The position numbers and the translations under genes are program-made. Below the pieces are notes generated by a model. It made no database searches. It saw nothing but the letters and a program-made list of their open reading frames with translations, and had not been told where the DNA came from. This document shows positions 7,626 to 16,492 of a stretch of 64,000 nt of DNA, piece after piece (position 1 is the first letter of the stretch; each line of letters opens with the position of its first letter). Source of the DNA: Bog-473 sp036268485 (GTDB taxonomy: Bacteria; Actinomycetota; Acidimicrobiia; Acidimicrobiales; RAAP-2); contig DATAUC010000038.1 in assembly GCA_036268485.1 (NCBI GenBank), positions 201,619 to 265,618 of the forward strand, given 5' to 3'.

Positions 7626-10037
7626 ATGAGTCCCGACGGCCGCACCGCCGACGCTCCACCAACCGGCGTTCTCGGCACACGCCCTCAGCCCACGCTGACC
7701 AAGGCCCCGGGTCGCACCTTCACCACCAAGACGGCCCAACTCCCCGAGACGTTCAGCTACCGGGTCAAGCGCAAGCTGCTCGGCCCACCGCTGGTCAACG
7801 ACCAGCTGGAGGGGCAGCGTCTGGGCAAGCCAACGGCCCTGGCCGTGCTCTCCTCCGATGTGATGTCGTCGGCGGCCTATGCCACCGAGGAGATCCTGCG
7901 CATCCTCGTGCCGGTGGCCGGGCTGGTGGCCTTCTCAATTGTCACGCCGATCACCGGCGCCATTCTGGCTGTGCTCGCCGTCGTCACCATCCTGTACCGA
8001 GATGTGGTGCGGTCCTATCCCAAGGCCGGCGGTTCCTACGTGGTCAGCCGCGACAACTTCGGACCCAATGTGGCCCAGGTGGCCGGGGCGGCTCTGCTCA
8101 TCAGCTACACCATCACCGTTGCTGTCTCGGTCGCCGCCGGGGCCGACGCCATCATTTCGGCCTTCCCCTCCCTCAAGGTCAGCGACGCGCTGCCCATGTC
8201 CATCTTCTTCGTGGTCCTGTTGGCCTTCGGCAATCTGCGCGGCCTGCGCGAAGCCGGCAAGGTGTTCGCCCTCCCGACGTACTTCTTCATCGCCAACATG
8301 GCCGTTCTCATCATCTCGGGTTTCGTCAAGAAGATCTCGGGCACGCTGCATCACGCCTCGCACGGCTCGGCCCACCTGCCACTGGGCCATGCCAGCGGGG
8401 GCCTCATCCTCGGCATCACCGCCTTCTATCTCCTCAAGGGCTTCGCCAACGGCAGCTCGGCCATGACCGGCACCGAGGCCATCTCCAACGGGGTCAGCAT
8501 CTTCCGCGATCCGCAGCCCCGCAACGCCCGGACCACGCTCGTGCTCATGAGCACCATCTTGGGCACGCTGTTCATCGGGGTCTCGTCGCTCGCCGCCTTC
8601 ACCCACGCCGTCCCGTTCGTCTCGGGCACACCCACCGTGCTCTCCGAAATCGGCAAGCTGGTCTACGGCTCGGGCGCCTTCGGCAACGTCCTCTATTACA
8701 TGCTGCAAACGGCCACCGCGCTGATTCTGATTCTCGCCGCCAACACGAGCTTTACCGGATTCCCCTTCTTGGTCAGCTTCGTCGCCGAGGACTCATTTCT
8801 GCCGCGGAAGCTCACGGTCCGCGGCCACCGCCTCGTCTTCTCCAACGGCATTCTGCTCCTGGCCGGCGCGTCCATCCTGTTGCTCGTGGCCACCCAGGCC
8901 AAGGTGGCCGCCCTCATCCCGATGTACGCCATCGGCGTCTTTACCGGCTTCACCATGGCGGGCGCCGGCATGTTCAAGCATCACTGGACACACCGTGAGG
9001 CGCACTGGCGCCTGCAGGCCGCCGTCAGCGGTTTCGCCGCCGTGGTGTGCATTGTCGTTGTCATCGTCTTCGCCGCCACCGAGTTCCTCAACGGAGCCTG
9101 GGTGGTCGTCGTCGTCATGCCGGCTCTCGTCTACGCCCTCGTGCGGACCAACCGCCAGTACCGGACCGAAGACACCGTGCTCGAAGAGGGAGCGGCGGTG
9201 GCGGCCTGCGAGGCGCGCATCCTGCGCCGCCATGTGGTGGTCATCCTGATCGACCGTATCGACCTGGCCGCCGCTCGGGCCATCCAGTACGCCCGCACCC
9301 TCTCGCCCGATGACCTGCGGGCCGTGCACTTCAATATCGATGAAGCCCGGGCCCAGAATCTGATGGAGCGCTGGCAGCGGGTCGGCCTGACCCAGTTGCC
9401 GCTCGATGTCATCGATTGCCCGGACCGCCGCCTCGGCCGGGCCGCGCTGGAACTGGCGGCTGAATTAGCTGACGGCGAGACCGAAGTCAGCATGCTCCTG
9501 CCCCGCCGTTCCTATGGCAAGGCGCTGCGCCGTATCCTCCACGACCAGACCGCCGACTACATCGTCGACTTCGTGAGCCAGCTTTCCCACGTCAACGCCA
9601 CCATCGTGCCCTTCCTGGTGGCGCCCGGCATCGAACCGTTCGAAGCCGCGCTCATTGCAGCCGTGGCGCCGGGGCACACCGGTGAAAAACCCGTCGCACC
9701 CGCTCCGGTTGACCTGCCCGTGTTCCCGTTGCCCACCATTGACGGGGTCACGCCCATCTCAGCCCTGCAGTGGCGGCGCCACGCCAAAATCTCGGGCCGG
9801 GTCAAGACGCTGCGTGTGCAGCCCTGGTCCGGGGTGTCAACCCTGGAGTGCGTCATCGTGGACAACAGCGGCGAGGCCATCACCCTGGTCTTCCTCGGAC
9901 GCCGTTCGATTCCCGGCATCCGCAGCGGCACGCTGCTCACGGTGGAGTCGACGGTCGGCAAGCATCACGGCATGTTGGCCATGATCAATCCGCTCTACGA
10001 GATCCTCTCCACCTCCGAACCGAGCGACCGGGCCTAA
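7626..10037 (+). CDS. APC superfamily permease with cytosolic domain and C-terminal OB-fold
   Basis: 803 residues. Residues about 45-510 are an amino-acid/polyamine/organocation (APC) permease: TM1 with SSDVMSSAAYATEEILR, then VVRSYPKAGGSYVVSRDNFG, and roughly 12 hydrophobic segments. Residues about 515-690 form a soluble alpha/beta domain (RRHVVVILIDRIDLAAARA). Residues about 705-800 look like an OB-fold (KISGRVKTLRVQPWSGVSTLE through ESTVGKHHGML). From memory, mycobacteria have a related APC gene (Rv2690c) near the Trk-type ceoBC genes and a separate OB-fold gene; here the OB-fold is fused. K+ or amino-acid transport is possible, but the substrate is not established. Confidence 0.85.
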   Translation: MSPDGRTADAPPTGVLGTRPQPTLTKAPGRTFTTKTAQLPETFSYRVKRKLLGPPLVNDQLEGQRLGKPTALAVLSSDVMSSAAYATEEILRILVPVAGLVAFSIVTPITGAILAVLAVVTILYRDVVRSYPKAGGSYVVSRDNFGPNVAQVAGAALLISYTITVAVSVAAGADAIISAFPSLKVSDALPMSIFFVVLLAFGNLRGLREAGKVFALPTYFFIANMAVLIISGFVKKISGTLHHASHGSAHLPLGHASGGLILGITAFYLLKGFANGSSAMTGTEAISNGVSIFRDPQPRNARTTLVLMSTILGTLFIGVSSLAAFTHAVPFVSGTPTVLSEIGKLVYGSGAFGNVLYYMLQTATALILILAANTSFTGFPFLVSFVAEDSFLPRKLTVRGHRLVFSNGILLLAGASILLLVATQAKVAALIPMYAIGVFTGFTMAGAGMFKHHWTHREAHWRLQAAVSGFAAVVCIVVVIVFAATEFLNGAWVVVVVMPALVYALVRTNRQYRTEDTVLEEGAAVAACEARILRRHVVVILIDRIDLAAARAIQYARTLSPDDLRAVHFNIDEARAQNLMERWQRVGLTQLPLDVIDCPDRRLGRAALELAAELADGETEVSMLLPRRSYGKALRRILHDQTADYIVDFVSQLSHVNATIVPFLVAPGIEPFEAALIAAVAPGHTGEKPVAPAPVDLPVFPLPTIDGVTPISALQWRRHAKISGRVKTLRVQPWSGVSTLECVIVDNSGEAITLVFLGRRSIPGIRSGTLLTVESTVGKHHGMLAMINPLYEILSTSEPSDRA

Positions 10038-10792
10038 TGCAACCCGCCCGGCCCGGGTGGCTGCGCCATCCGCTGCTGCACTGGTTGGTACCCGGTGTCG
10101 CACCGATCGCCGGTGCCCTCCTGCTCATTCCGGGCCGGGGCCACCTCGATACCGCCGATGACGCCCTGATCCTGGTGCTCATCACCGTGGCCGTCGCTTC
10201 GTCGGGCCGTCGACTGGCCGGGGCCGTGTGCGCCGCAGTGGCGGCCATCTCCTTCGACTTCTTCTTGACCGTGCCCTACCAATCGTTCCGCATCAGCGCG
10301 AATCGGGACCTGACGACGGAGATCCTCTTCCTCATCGTCGGCCTCCTGGTCGGCGAGCTGGCCGCCCGTGGTCAACGCCACCGGGCCGCCGCCGTGGAGG
10401 GTCGGCAGGAGTTGGGTCGGATTCATGACATGGCCGAGCGCATCGCCGGAGGTGAAGAGCCCGACTTCGTGCTCATGGCGGTGGCGGCCGAGCTGCGCGA
10501 TCTCCTGTCGCTGCAGGATTGCCGTTTCGTCTGGGACCCACCGACCGGCAAGGGCGCCCGCATCGATCCCGATGGCACCGTCCGTCTCAACCCCCTGCGC
10601 TGGCCGACGGCATCGGCCGGCCTGCCCACCCGCCAGGTCGAGTTACCGGTCCGGGGCGGCGGGCGCAACGTGGGCACCTTCATTCTCACCCCCACGCCGG
10701 CGCTGCCCATCACCCAGGATCGCTGTGTAGTGGCCGTGGCGTTGGCCGATCAGCTGGGATCGATGCTCTCGGGCCGAACTGATCTCACTTGA
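10037..10792 (+). CDS. DUF4118 (KdpD-type) membrane protein with GAF-like domain, no kinase
   Basis: 251 residues. The TAA of the permease and this ATG share one base, so the pair is translationally coupled. Residues 1-115 contain about four membrane helices of the KdpD middle region (SSGRRLAGAVCAAVAAISFDFFLTVPYQSFRI), followed by a linker helix and a GAF-like domain (DFVLMAVAAELRDLLSLQDCRFVW to the C-terminus). No His-kinase core follows. In KdpD these parts sense K+ or turgor, so a sensor or regulatory subunit for the adjacent permease is a reasonable inference. The converging lipase gene overlaps its end by 8 bases. Confidence 0.8.
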   Translation: MQPARPGWLRHPLLHWLVPGVAPIAGALLLIPGRGHLDTADDALILVLITVAVASSGRRLAGAVCAAVAAISFDFFLTVPYQSFRISANRDLTTEILFLIVGLLVGELAARGQRHRAAAVEGRQELGRIHDMAERIAGGEEPDFVLMAVAAELRDLLSLQDCRFVWDPPTGKGARIDPDGTVRLNPLRWPTASAGLPTRQVELPVRGGGRNVGTFILTPTPALPITQDRCVVAVALADQLGSMLSGRTDLT

Positions 10793-11792
10793 ACCAGGGC
10801 GCACCGACGCCGGGCACTACCAAGGTGCACGGCACCGGCTGGGCCTGGCCCGGGTCGAGCGCGTTAAGCACGTCCTGAGCCACTACCGGGTCGAAGGCCA
10901 TGGTCAGATGCTCCGAGAAGTCAGTCGCACACTGGTTCTGCACCACGATGTTGGTGGCGTTCGGCGCGTTCAGACGCCCTGACGTGTACGGCGACACCAA
11001 TTCGTCGTACTTGGTCATGATCGTCGTGTAGGTCACACCCGGTACGGCGTAGTGACCGTCGGCATACAGATGGGTGAGAAAGGGAGATCCCGTCAGGAAC
11101 TCCTGGCACGATCCGCACACCTTGGTCACCGCGCCGGTCACCGGCGCCGTCGCGCTCGGCAGCGCCTTCTCCAGCGTGGCCAGCAGGGCCGAGAACCCGT
11201 CGAGGCTGGTCCCTTGGTAGAGCGGGGTGATGGCGACGTAGCGATTCACCTTGGCCGCCCCGCCCTCGAACTTGAGGTAGTATTGCGGCATCACCGTGCC
11301 TTCGGAATGGCCCACCAGATCGACCTTGGCGGCACCGGTGCTGGCCAAGACCCGGGACACCAAGGCGGCCAATTGCAGGCTGCTGGTCTCCATGGCTTCG
11401 ACGCCCCCGACATAGGGCTCGCCGGGGTCCAGGCCGTAGGTCAGGGCGTAGACGCAGTAGCCGTTGTCGGCCAGGAGCGGCGCCATAGTGCCCCAGTTCT
11501 CCGCCATGGTGGCCCCTAGCCCGTGAACCAGGATGACCGGGTCCGGATGCTGGGCCGACGGCTTGCAGGACCAGATATTGGCCCCCGCCGGCGGCGCCGA
11601 GGGGTCGGTAATCGGCTTGGGACCCACACTGACCGTGCTGTAGAGCACCGGATACGGCGCGTCGGCATGGACCGAGTTCACGAGGGCCGGCCCATGGGTG
11701 CCCACAGCCGCCCCAGCCGGTACTCCTGCCGCCACCAGAACGCAGACTGCGGCCAGCAGTCCACTCGCTACCCCCGGCGCCTTCAATCTCAT
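10785..11792 (-). CDS. Secreted triacylglycerol lipase-like alpha/beta hydrolase
   Basis: 335 residues with an N-terminal signal peptide (MRLKAPGVASGLLAAVCVLV then AGVPAGAA). The oxyanion segment is VILVHGLGATMAENW and the nucleophile elbow is GHSEG in KVDLVGHSEGTVMPQYY. The likely acid is in MTKYDELVSP and the His in FSEHLTMAFDP. Four to six cysteines (WSCKP, NGYC, VCGSC, NQC, VPC) suggest disulphides in an exported enzyme. It resembles actinobacterial extracellular lipases/esterases that act on acylglycerols or wax-type esters. It is preceded by PhoU on the same strand with 26 bases between them. Confidence 0.87.
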   Translation of the reverse strand: MRLKAPGVASGLLAAVCVLVAAGVPAGAAVGTHGPALVNSVHADAPYPVLYSTVSVGPKPITDPSAPPAGANIWSCKPSAQHPDPVILVHGLGATMAENWGTMAPLLADNGYCVYALTYGLDPGEPYVGGVEAMETSSLQLAALVSRVLASTGAAKVDLVGHSEGTVMPQYYLKFEGGAAKVNRYVAITPLYQGTSLDGFSALLATLEKALPSATAPVTGAVTKVCGSCQEFLTGSPFLTHLYADGHYAVPGVTYTTIMTKYDELVSPYTSGRLNAPNATNIVVQNQCATDFSEHLTMAFDPVVAQDVLNALDPGQAQPVPCTLVVPGVGAPWFK

Positions 11793-11818
11793 GGCCGAAA
11801 TGTACTGCCGAAGTCCGG

Positions 11819-12445
11819 TCAGGTCAGCGGGGGCCGCTGGAGCATCTCGACCCTGCGGGCCAGGTTGACCGCGTGATCGCCCAAGCGCTCGTAGAAACGA
11901 GCCAGCAAGGTCACCTGGGCGCTGATGGCCGTCGGCATCGATTCCCCGGCGATCTCTTTGGTCAAGCGCTCATGGAGGATGTCGATCTCTTCATCCGCCT
12001 CGGCCAGCTCCTCGGACCGGGCCGAGCGGTCGCCGTAGGCGTCCGCCGCGTCGCGCCACATCTCGAGTGCCACCTCGGCCATCCGTTGGACGATGCCCCG
12101 GCTGAGCGGGCTCATCTCCGCTCCCAAATTGGTCACGGCACGTTGGGCAATGTGTTCGGCCAGGTCGCCGGATCGCTCCAACTCGGGCAGGATGAGCAGC
12201 ACGCCGACCAGATGGCGCAGGGTCGCGCTCGTTGTGGATGCCTCGTCAATCTGCTGCCAGACCAGCAGCTCCACGTCGGCCGTGAGATCGTCGACCGTCT
12301 GATCGCCGTCGACCACGGCGATGCCGGTGGCCGCATCGTTGCTCAAAAGGGCCTCAGTAGCTCCCGCCAGCGCCTCGGAGACCAGGGCAAAGAGTTGGGT
12401 GACCCGGGTGTCGATGAGCTCGATCGCTGGTGGTTCCGCTGCCAT
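11819..12445 (-). CDS. phoU: Phosphate signalling regulator PhoU
   Basis: 208 residues, the normal length for PhoU, with two three-helix repeats. The metal-binding consensus E/DxxxD appears as LERSGDLAEHIAQRA in the first repeat and as YERLGDHAVNLARRV in the second. PhoU links the phosphate transporter to the PhoR kinase and turns off the Pho response when phosphate is plentiful. It is divergent from a phosphate symporter gene at 12554, and the 108 bases between them hold direct repeats that look like a PHO box. No pst genes are in the window. Confidence 0.93.
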   Translation of the reverse strand: MAAEPPAIELIDTRVTQLFALVSEALAGATEALLSNDAATGIAVVDGDQTVDDLTADVELLVWQQIDEASTTSATLRHLVGVLLILPELERSGDLAEHIAQRAVTNLGAEMSPLSRGIVQRMAEVALEMWRDAADAYGDRSARSEELAEADEEIDILHERLTKEIAGESMPTAISAQVTLLARFYERLGDHAVNLARRVEMLQRPPLT

Positions 12446-12479
12446 GGCGTCCGTAGGTTACTGGGGTCGAGCACCAAGA

Positions 12480-12534
12480 ATTCGCGTTTAGTTCGCGTAA
12501 CGTTCACTTTCAGATGGTGTGGGGTTCAAGTGCG
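12480..12534 (+). promoter_or_regulatory. PHO-box-like array of 11-base direct repeats
   Basis: Five units start exactly 11 bases apart, at 12480, 12491, 12502, 12513 and 12524. They begin ATTCGC, GTTCGC, GTTCAC, GATGGT and GTTCAA. Unit four is degenerate; the others fit the GTTCAC-type direct repeat bound by PhoP in actinobacteria. The array lies 35 bases from the phoU start and 20 bases from the symporter start, so it could control both. Confidence 0.72.
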
Positions 12535-12553
12535 CCAACAAGAGTGGCCAGTG

Positions 12554-14020
12554 ATGAGCATCCGTGAGCGGGAGACAGTCACACCCTTCAAGCCCATTGG
12601 GGTCGTAGGCGCTGAAAGTCCAGGTCAAGAGGGTCAGACCGTCACCGACCTCCTCAATGACGCACCGGCCAGCAAGTTCCACCGTCGTACGGTCATTGTC
12701 TCCGGCGTCGGCTTCTTCACCGATGCCTATGACCTCTTCGTCATCGGCACCGCGGCCGCCCTGGTGGCCGTGCAATGGCACCTGAGCACCCTGCAGACCA
12801 GCTGGGTGACGGGCGCGGCCATCCTGGGCGCCTTTGTGGGTGCCTTCATCTTTGGTCGCATCGCCGACGTCATCGGCCGCAAGAAGGTCTACGTGACCGT
12901 AGCGGTCATCATGATCTTCGGCGCCCTGGCCTCGGCGTTCGCTCCCAGCTTCTACTGGCTGGTGGCCGCCCGCCTCGTCCTCGGGCTGGGCATCGGCGGG
13001 GACTACCCCGTGTCCGCTGTGCTCATGAGCGAGTACTCCAACCGCAAGGACAGGGGCCGCCTGGTCGGGATGGTCTTTTCCATGCAGGCCCTCGGTCTCA
13101 TCGTTGGTCCCTTGGTGGCCCTGGTTCTCCTGTCGTCCGGCCTCGGCGACGACGTGACATGGCGCATCCTCCTCGGCCTGGGTGCGGTGCCCGCAGCCGC
13201 CGTGGTGTACCTGCGCTCGAAGATGCCCGAGTCCCCTCGTTACCTGGCCCAGGTGCAGGGCGAGGCCAGTCGGGCCGCCAAGGATCTGACCCAGTTCTCC
13301 AACGGCGTGATCAGTCAGCCGACAACTGCGGGAGCCACCGGCGCCCGCCTCCGCCTCGGCGAGTTCCTGACCAACCCGCGCATGTTGATGCTCATCCTTG
13401 GCACGGCGGGATCCTGGTTCCTGTTCGACTACGCCTACTACGGCAACACCCTTTCGCTGCCTGCCATTTTGAAGCAGGTCAATCCCACCGCCTCCATCGA
13501 GACCAAGCTGGCCTGGTCGCTCGGCATGTTTGTCCTCTTCGCCGTGCCCGGCTACATCCTGGCCGTCATGCGCATGGATCGCATCGGACACAAGCGTCTG
13601 CAGTTCATCGGATTCTCCGTGATGGCCGTGGCCTTTCTCACCCTGGCCGCCGTACCGGCGCTGACCGAGCACGTGGCCCCGTTCCTCACGGTCCTCGGCC
13701 TGAGTTATTTCTTTATTGAGTTCGGGCCCAATACGACCACGTTCGTGCTGCCGTCAGAGGTGTTTCCAGTCAGCGTTCGTACGACCGGACACGGCATGGC
13801 CGCCGGTATCGGCAAACTCGGCGCCTTCGTCGGCGTGTTCTTGGTGCCCGTGCTGGAAGACCACATCGGATTGCGGGGACTGCTGGCGGTAGCCGGAGTG
13901 GCCGCCATCCTCGGGTTCCTGGTGACAACCGTCCTGCCCGAGCCGGCCCAGCGGAACCTTGAGGACATGGGCGACGACGACACCGAGATGGCCGAAATAA
14001 CGGAGCTTCGAACCGCCTGA
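12554..14020 (+). CDS. Phosphate:H+ symporter, MFS (PHS/PHO84-like) family
   Basis: 488 residues from the ATG at 12554 (a GTG at 12551 is in frame). Twelve membrane segments follow a 45-residue cytosolic start. The PHS-family signature is clear: GLGIGGDYPVSAVLMSEYSN, with the family's GGDYP and SEY residues, and later SYFFIEFGPNTTTFVLPSEVFP. The MFS loop motif is GRIADVIGRKKVY. Pairing with phoU and the PHO-box repeats just upstream agree with phosphate uptake under phosphate limitation. The C-terminus is acidic (DMGDDDTEM). Confidence 0.9.
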   Translation: MSIRERETVTPFKPIGVVGAESPGQEGQTVTDLLNDAPASKFHRRTVIVSGVGFFTDAYDLFVIGTAAALVAVQWHLSTLQTSWVTGAAILGAFVGAFIFGRIADVIGRKKVYVTVAVIMIFGALASAFAPSFYWLVAARLVLGLGIGGDYPVSAVLMSEYSNRKDRGRLVGMVFSMQALGLIVGPLVALVLLSSGLGDDVTWRILLGLGAVPAAAVVYLRSKMPESPRYLAQVQGEASRAAKDLTQFSNGVISQPTTAGATGARLRLGEFLTNPRMLMLILGTAGSWFLFDYAYYGNTLSLPAILKQVNPTASIETKLAWSLGMFVLFAVPGYILAVMRMDRIGHKRLQFIGFSVMAVAFLTLAAVPALTEHVAPFLTVLGLSYFFIEFGPNTTTFVLPSEVFPVSVRTTGHGMAAGIGKLGAFVGVFLVPVLEDHIGLRGLLAVAGVAAILGFLVTTVLPEPAQRNLEDMGDDDTEMAEITELRTA

Positions 14021-14119
14021 GCCACCGCATCGGCAGTGTCACGAAACTGCAACAAAACCCTACGCCGATTGCCAGCATTCACTACGAGCACGGCAAGCCG
14101 GCCGGACCATGGTGAAGCC

Positions 14120-14416
14120 ATGGACGTCATCACCCTCGAGTCGTGCCACAGCACCTGGGTCTTCGAACCCAACGCCATGCGGTTCCGTCGGATCCTCAAG
14201 GAGATCGAGGTCGGTGACCATGCCGTGGCCACGGGCTGGCGGCCCTATTTTCGCCTTCAGCTGGAATCGGATTCTGAGGCCTTCACCGTCTTCTTGAATC
14301 CCGAGGGATCACGGCTCATCCGTTCATGGCGCCATACCCAGGATTGCCAGCAATGCGGCGGCCACGTCACGGCCGTTCTGTCGTTGACCGAACTCCGCAA
14401 CGCGCTCAGCGCCTGA
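14120..14416 (+). CDS. Small hypothetical protein with CxxC
   Basis: 98 residues from the ATG at 14120, the first ATG that starts the conserved-looking block MDVITLESCHSTWVFEP. Visible features are an aromatic-rich beta-like middle (WRPYFRLQLESDSEAFTVFL) and a C-terminal CQQCGG that could bind metal or act in redox. I do not recognise a family. It lies 100 bases after the phosphate symporter on the same strand and might share its transcript. Confidence 0.6.
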   Translation: MDVITLESCHSTWVFEPNAMRFRRILKEIEVGDHAVATGWRPYFRLQLESDSEAFTVFLNPEGSRLIRSWRHTQDCQQCGGHVTAVLSLTELRNALSA

Positions 14417-14435
14417 AGCGAGAAGCTCCCGAGCG

Positions 14436-15467
14436 TCAGTCCCGGGCCAGGGCGGCGATGTCCCGTGCCGTGTCCCGGCTGACGTCAGGGCAGGCGATCG
14501 TAAAGATCTCTGTGCCATGCATCGTGCCCATCATCTGGCGGCCCCGTGCCGGCACGCCCGCCTGCAGGAGGAGCCGGTAGAAGGCCAAGCCCTCATCCCG
14601 CAGCGGATCGCACTCGTTCACACTGATAACGGTGGGAGGAAAGCCGGTGACATCATCGACGGTGGCGAACAGCGGCCAGGCCAGGGGGTTGCGCTCATTG
14701 AACGCCTCCATTCCATATCCCATGGCACCGCGATTGCTATGCAGGTCAAGCAGAATGCCGTTGTTCTCGGTCGACGAAGGCAGGCTGTCCTGCGGCCACT
14801 CTCCGGCAATGTACGGGCAGAGCGCGTAGAGACCCTTCACCAGTCCCAGCTCACCGTCGCGCTTGAGCTTGAGACCCGTGGCCAGGGTCAAGTTTCCTCC
14901 GCCACTTTCACCGGCGACCACAATGCGGTCTGGATCGATGTTGAGGTGCGCCGCATTGGCCACCACCCACTTGAGTCCGGAAATGCAGTCGTTGAGCCCG
15001 GCCGGGAATGGCGCCACTTCGGGCGCTGATGACGGCTCGACCGAATTGCGAAAATCGACCATGACCACGGCCACGCCGTTGGCCGCGATGATCTTTCCCC
15101 ACCCTCGGTACATGCCGTCGAAGCACGAGAGGGACGCCATCCCGCCCCCATGGATGTAATAGACGCAGGCCAATGTCTCGGCGTTGTCGGGACGGATGAC
15201 CTGCAATTTGATGGTGTTGCCATCGGGCGCCGACACGATGTCCTCTGTGTGGACCCGTAGTCCGGCCGATGGTGCGAACTCCTCGCTGTCACAGAGATCC
15301 ATGAAGGCCGTCATGGCCACTCGAGCCTCCTTGGCGGCCACAGAGTTTGCCTCCTCCATCATGGCCTCACGACTCTCAGCGTCCGTAGATCGGATCCCTG
15401 GAATGAACGAGAGAATGGCCTTGATGCGTGGATCGATGCGAATGTCGCCGGCAATGTCATGAGCCAT
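14436..15467 (-). CDS. HSL-family (GDXG) alpha/beta hydrolase/esterase
   Basis: 343 residues. The hormone-sensitive-lipase oxyanion motif HGGG is at 106-109, and the nucleophile Ser188 lies in GESGGGN. The acid is in NECDPLRDEG and the His in GTMHGTE, so the triad is complete. There is no signal peptide, so it is cytosolic. It is the last gene of a same-strand cluster with a monooxygenase, SDR and thiolase, but a 115-base gap carrying a perfect inverted repeat separates it from the second esterase, so it may have its own promoter. Confidence 0.88.
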   Translation of the reverse strand: MAHDIAGDIRIDPRIKAILSFIPGIRSTDAESREAMMEEANSVAAKEARVAMTAFMDLCDSEEFAPSAGLRVHTEDIVSAPDGNTIKLQVIRPDNAETLACVYYIHGGGMASLSCFDGMYRGWGKIIAANGVAVVMVDFRNSVEPSSAPEVAPFPAGLNDCISGLKWVVANAAHLNIDPDRIVVAGESGGGNLTLATGLKLKRDGELGLVKGLYALCPYIAGEWPQDSLPSSTENNGILLDLHSNRGAMGYGMEAFNERNPLAWPLFATVDDVTGFPPTVISVNECDPLRDEGLAFYRLLLQAGVPARGRQMMGTMHGTEIFTIACPDVSRDTARDIAALARD

Positions 15468-15527
15468 GGTGCTGGTCTCCTCGGTTCGGCGGAACTTGCT
15501 TGCTCCGCAGTGGGTACGCCCCCCATG

Positions 15528-15542
15528 TGCCGATAATCGGCA
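15528..15542. promoter_or_regulatory. Perfect inverted repeat, candidate operator
   Basis: TGCCGAT-A-ATCGGCA is a perfect 7+1+7 palindrome about 60 bases upstream of the esterase starting at 15467. No T-run follows on either strand, so it fits an operator better than a terminator. Confidence 0.45.
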
Positions 15543-15582
15543 TGGCGCGGTGATGAACCTCGACGTTAGAACAACCGCGGAT

Positions 15583-16488
15583 CTATTGCCCGCTGGCCGC
15601 TCGCTCGAATGACCGGTGGATCACGGTTCGAGTCCGGGCCCAGATCGCCGTCGCTTCGGGAACACCGACGCCGACCAGGCCCTGCCAGCCGTGCACGGCA
15701 CCGGGCCAGGATTCGATCGTCACCGCAACGCCGGCCTCCATCGCCGCCGCAGCCAGTTGGAGTACCCCTTCACGGAGCGTGTCATGTTGGCCTACGGGCA
15801 AGAACAATGGAGGGAGCCCGGCCAGATCGGCGTAGGCGGGAGACACCGACGGATCGTCCAATGGGACTCGGCCTTGTGTGTAGTCCATCCCCCGATTGCG
15901 GACCCACTGGGCTGTGAGGAAGGGGTCCCCCGCTCCCTCGTTCGGATCCGCCACCGAAAGGTCAAACCAGCCCGAGACGGACACGAAACAGGCCGGCATC
16001 GGTAAGCCTTTCTGGAGCGCACCAATGAGCGTGGTGAGTGCCAGTCCCCCACCACAGGAGTCACCCATAACCACCAACTTCGACGTATCGATCCCGCTGG
16101 CAATGAGCCCTTCGTAGGCGGCCAAGCAGTCCTCCTGTGCGGCCGGATAGGGATGCTCGGGTGCCAACCGGTAGTCCGGTTGGACGACCCGGAGCCCGAG
16201 CTGCTCGACCAGCATGGCGCCGTAGAAGTGGTACGCATCGAGTGGACAGGACACCAAGCCTCCACCGTGACAGTGGAACGCCACGCCTTCATCCGGCGCC
16301 CCGTTGCCATATTCATACCAAGCAGCTCGGACACCACCGAACACCGCTTCCCGCACCACAATTTCGGACGGAACCGCATGGCCGTGGAAAGGCGCCAACA
16401 TCGCGCGCACCTGGTGATAGTCGGCGGATGGATCAGCGAAGTCGGTCGGGATGAGCGCCAACATCTCGGTCATCTCCGCGCTGACCAT
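15583..16488 (-). CDS. HSL-family alpha/beta hydrolase/esterase, second copy
   Basis: 301 residues from the ATG at 16488, chosen because it lies 4 bases after the stop of the monooxygenase gene; an earlier frame extension would run into that gene. HGGG is at 74-77, the nucleophile Ser in MGDSCGGGLAL, the acid in GQHDTLREG and the His in GAVHGWQ. Directly following a Baeyer-Villiger monooxygenase, it is a good candidate to hydrolyse the ester that enzyme makes. This pairing is known in ketone-degrading clusters. Confidence 0.88.
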   Translation of the reverse strand: MVSAEMTEMLALIPTDFADPSADYHQVRAMLAPFHGHAVPSEIVVREAVFGGVRAAWYEYGNGAPDEGVAFHCHGGGLVSCPLDAYHFYGAMLVEQLGLRVVQPDYRLAPEHPYPAAQEDCLAAYEGLIASGIDTSKLVVMGDSCGGGLALTTLIGALQKGLPMPACFVSVSGWFDLSVADPNEGAGDPFLTAQWVRNRGMDYTQGRVPLDDPSVSPAYADLAGLPPLFLPVGQHDTLREGVLQLAAAAMEAGVAVTIESWPGAVHGWQGLVGVGVPEATAIWARTRTVIHRSFERAASGQ

Positions 16489-16492
16489 CGAC

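Noticed and set aside
12488..13672. 394-codon minus-strand open frame opposite the phosphate symporter
   Set aside because: Low-complexity Gly/His/Asp-rich antisense frame; the plus strand encodes a family-specific transporter signature.
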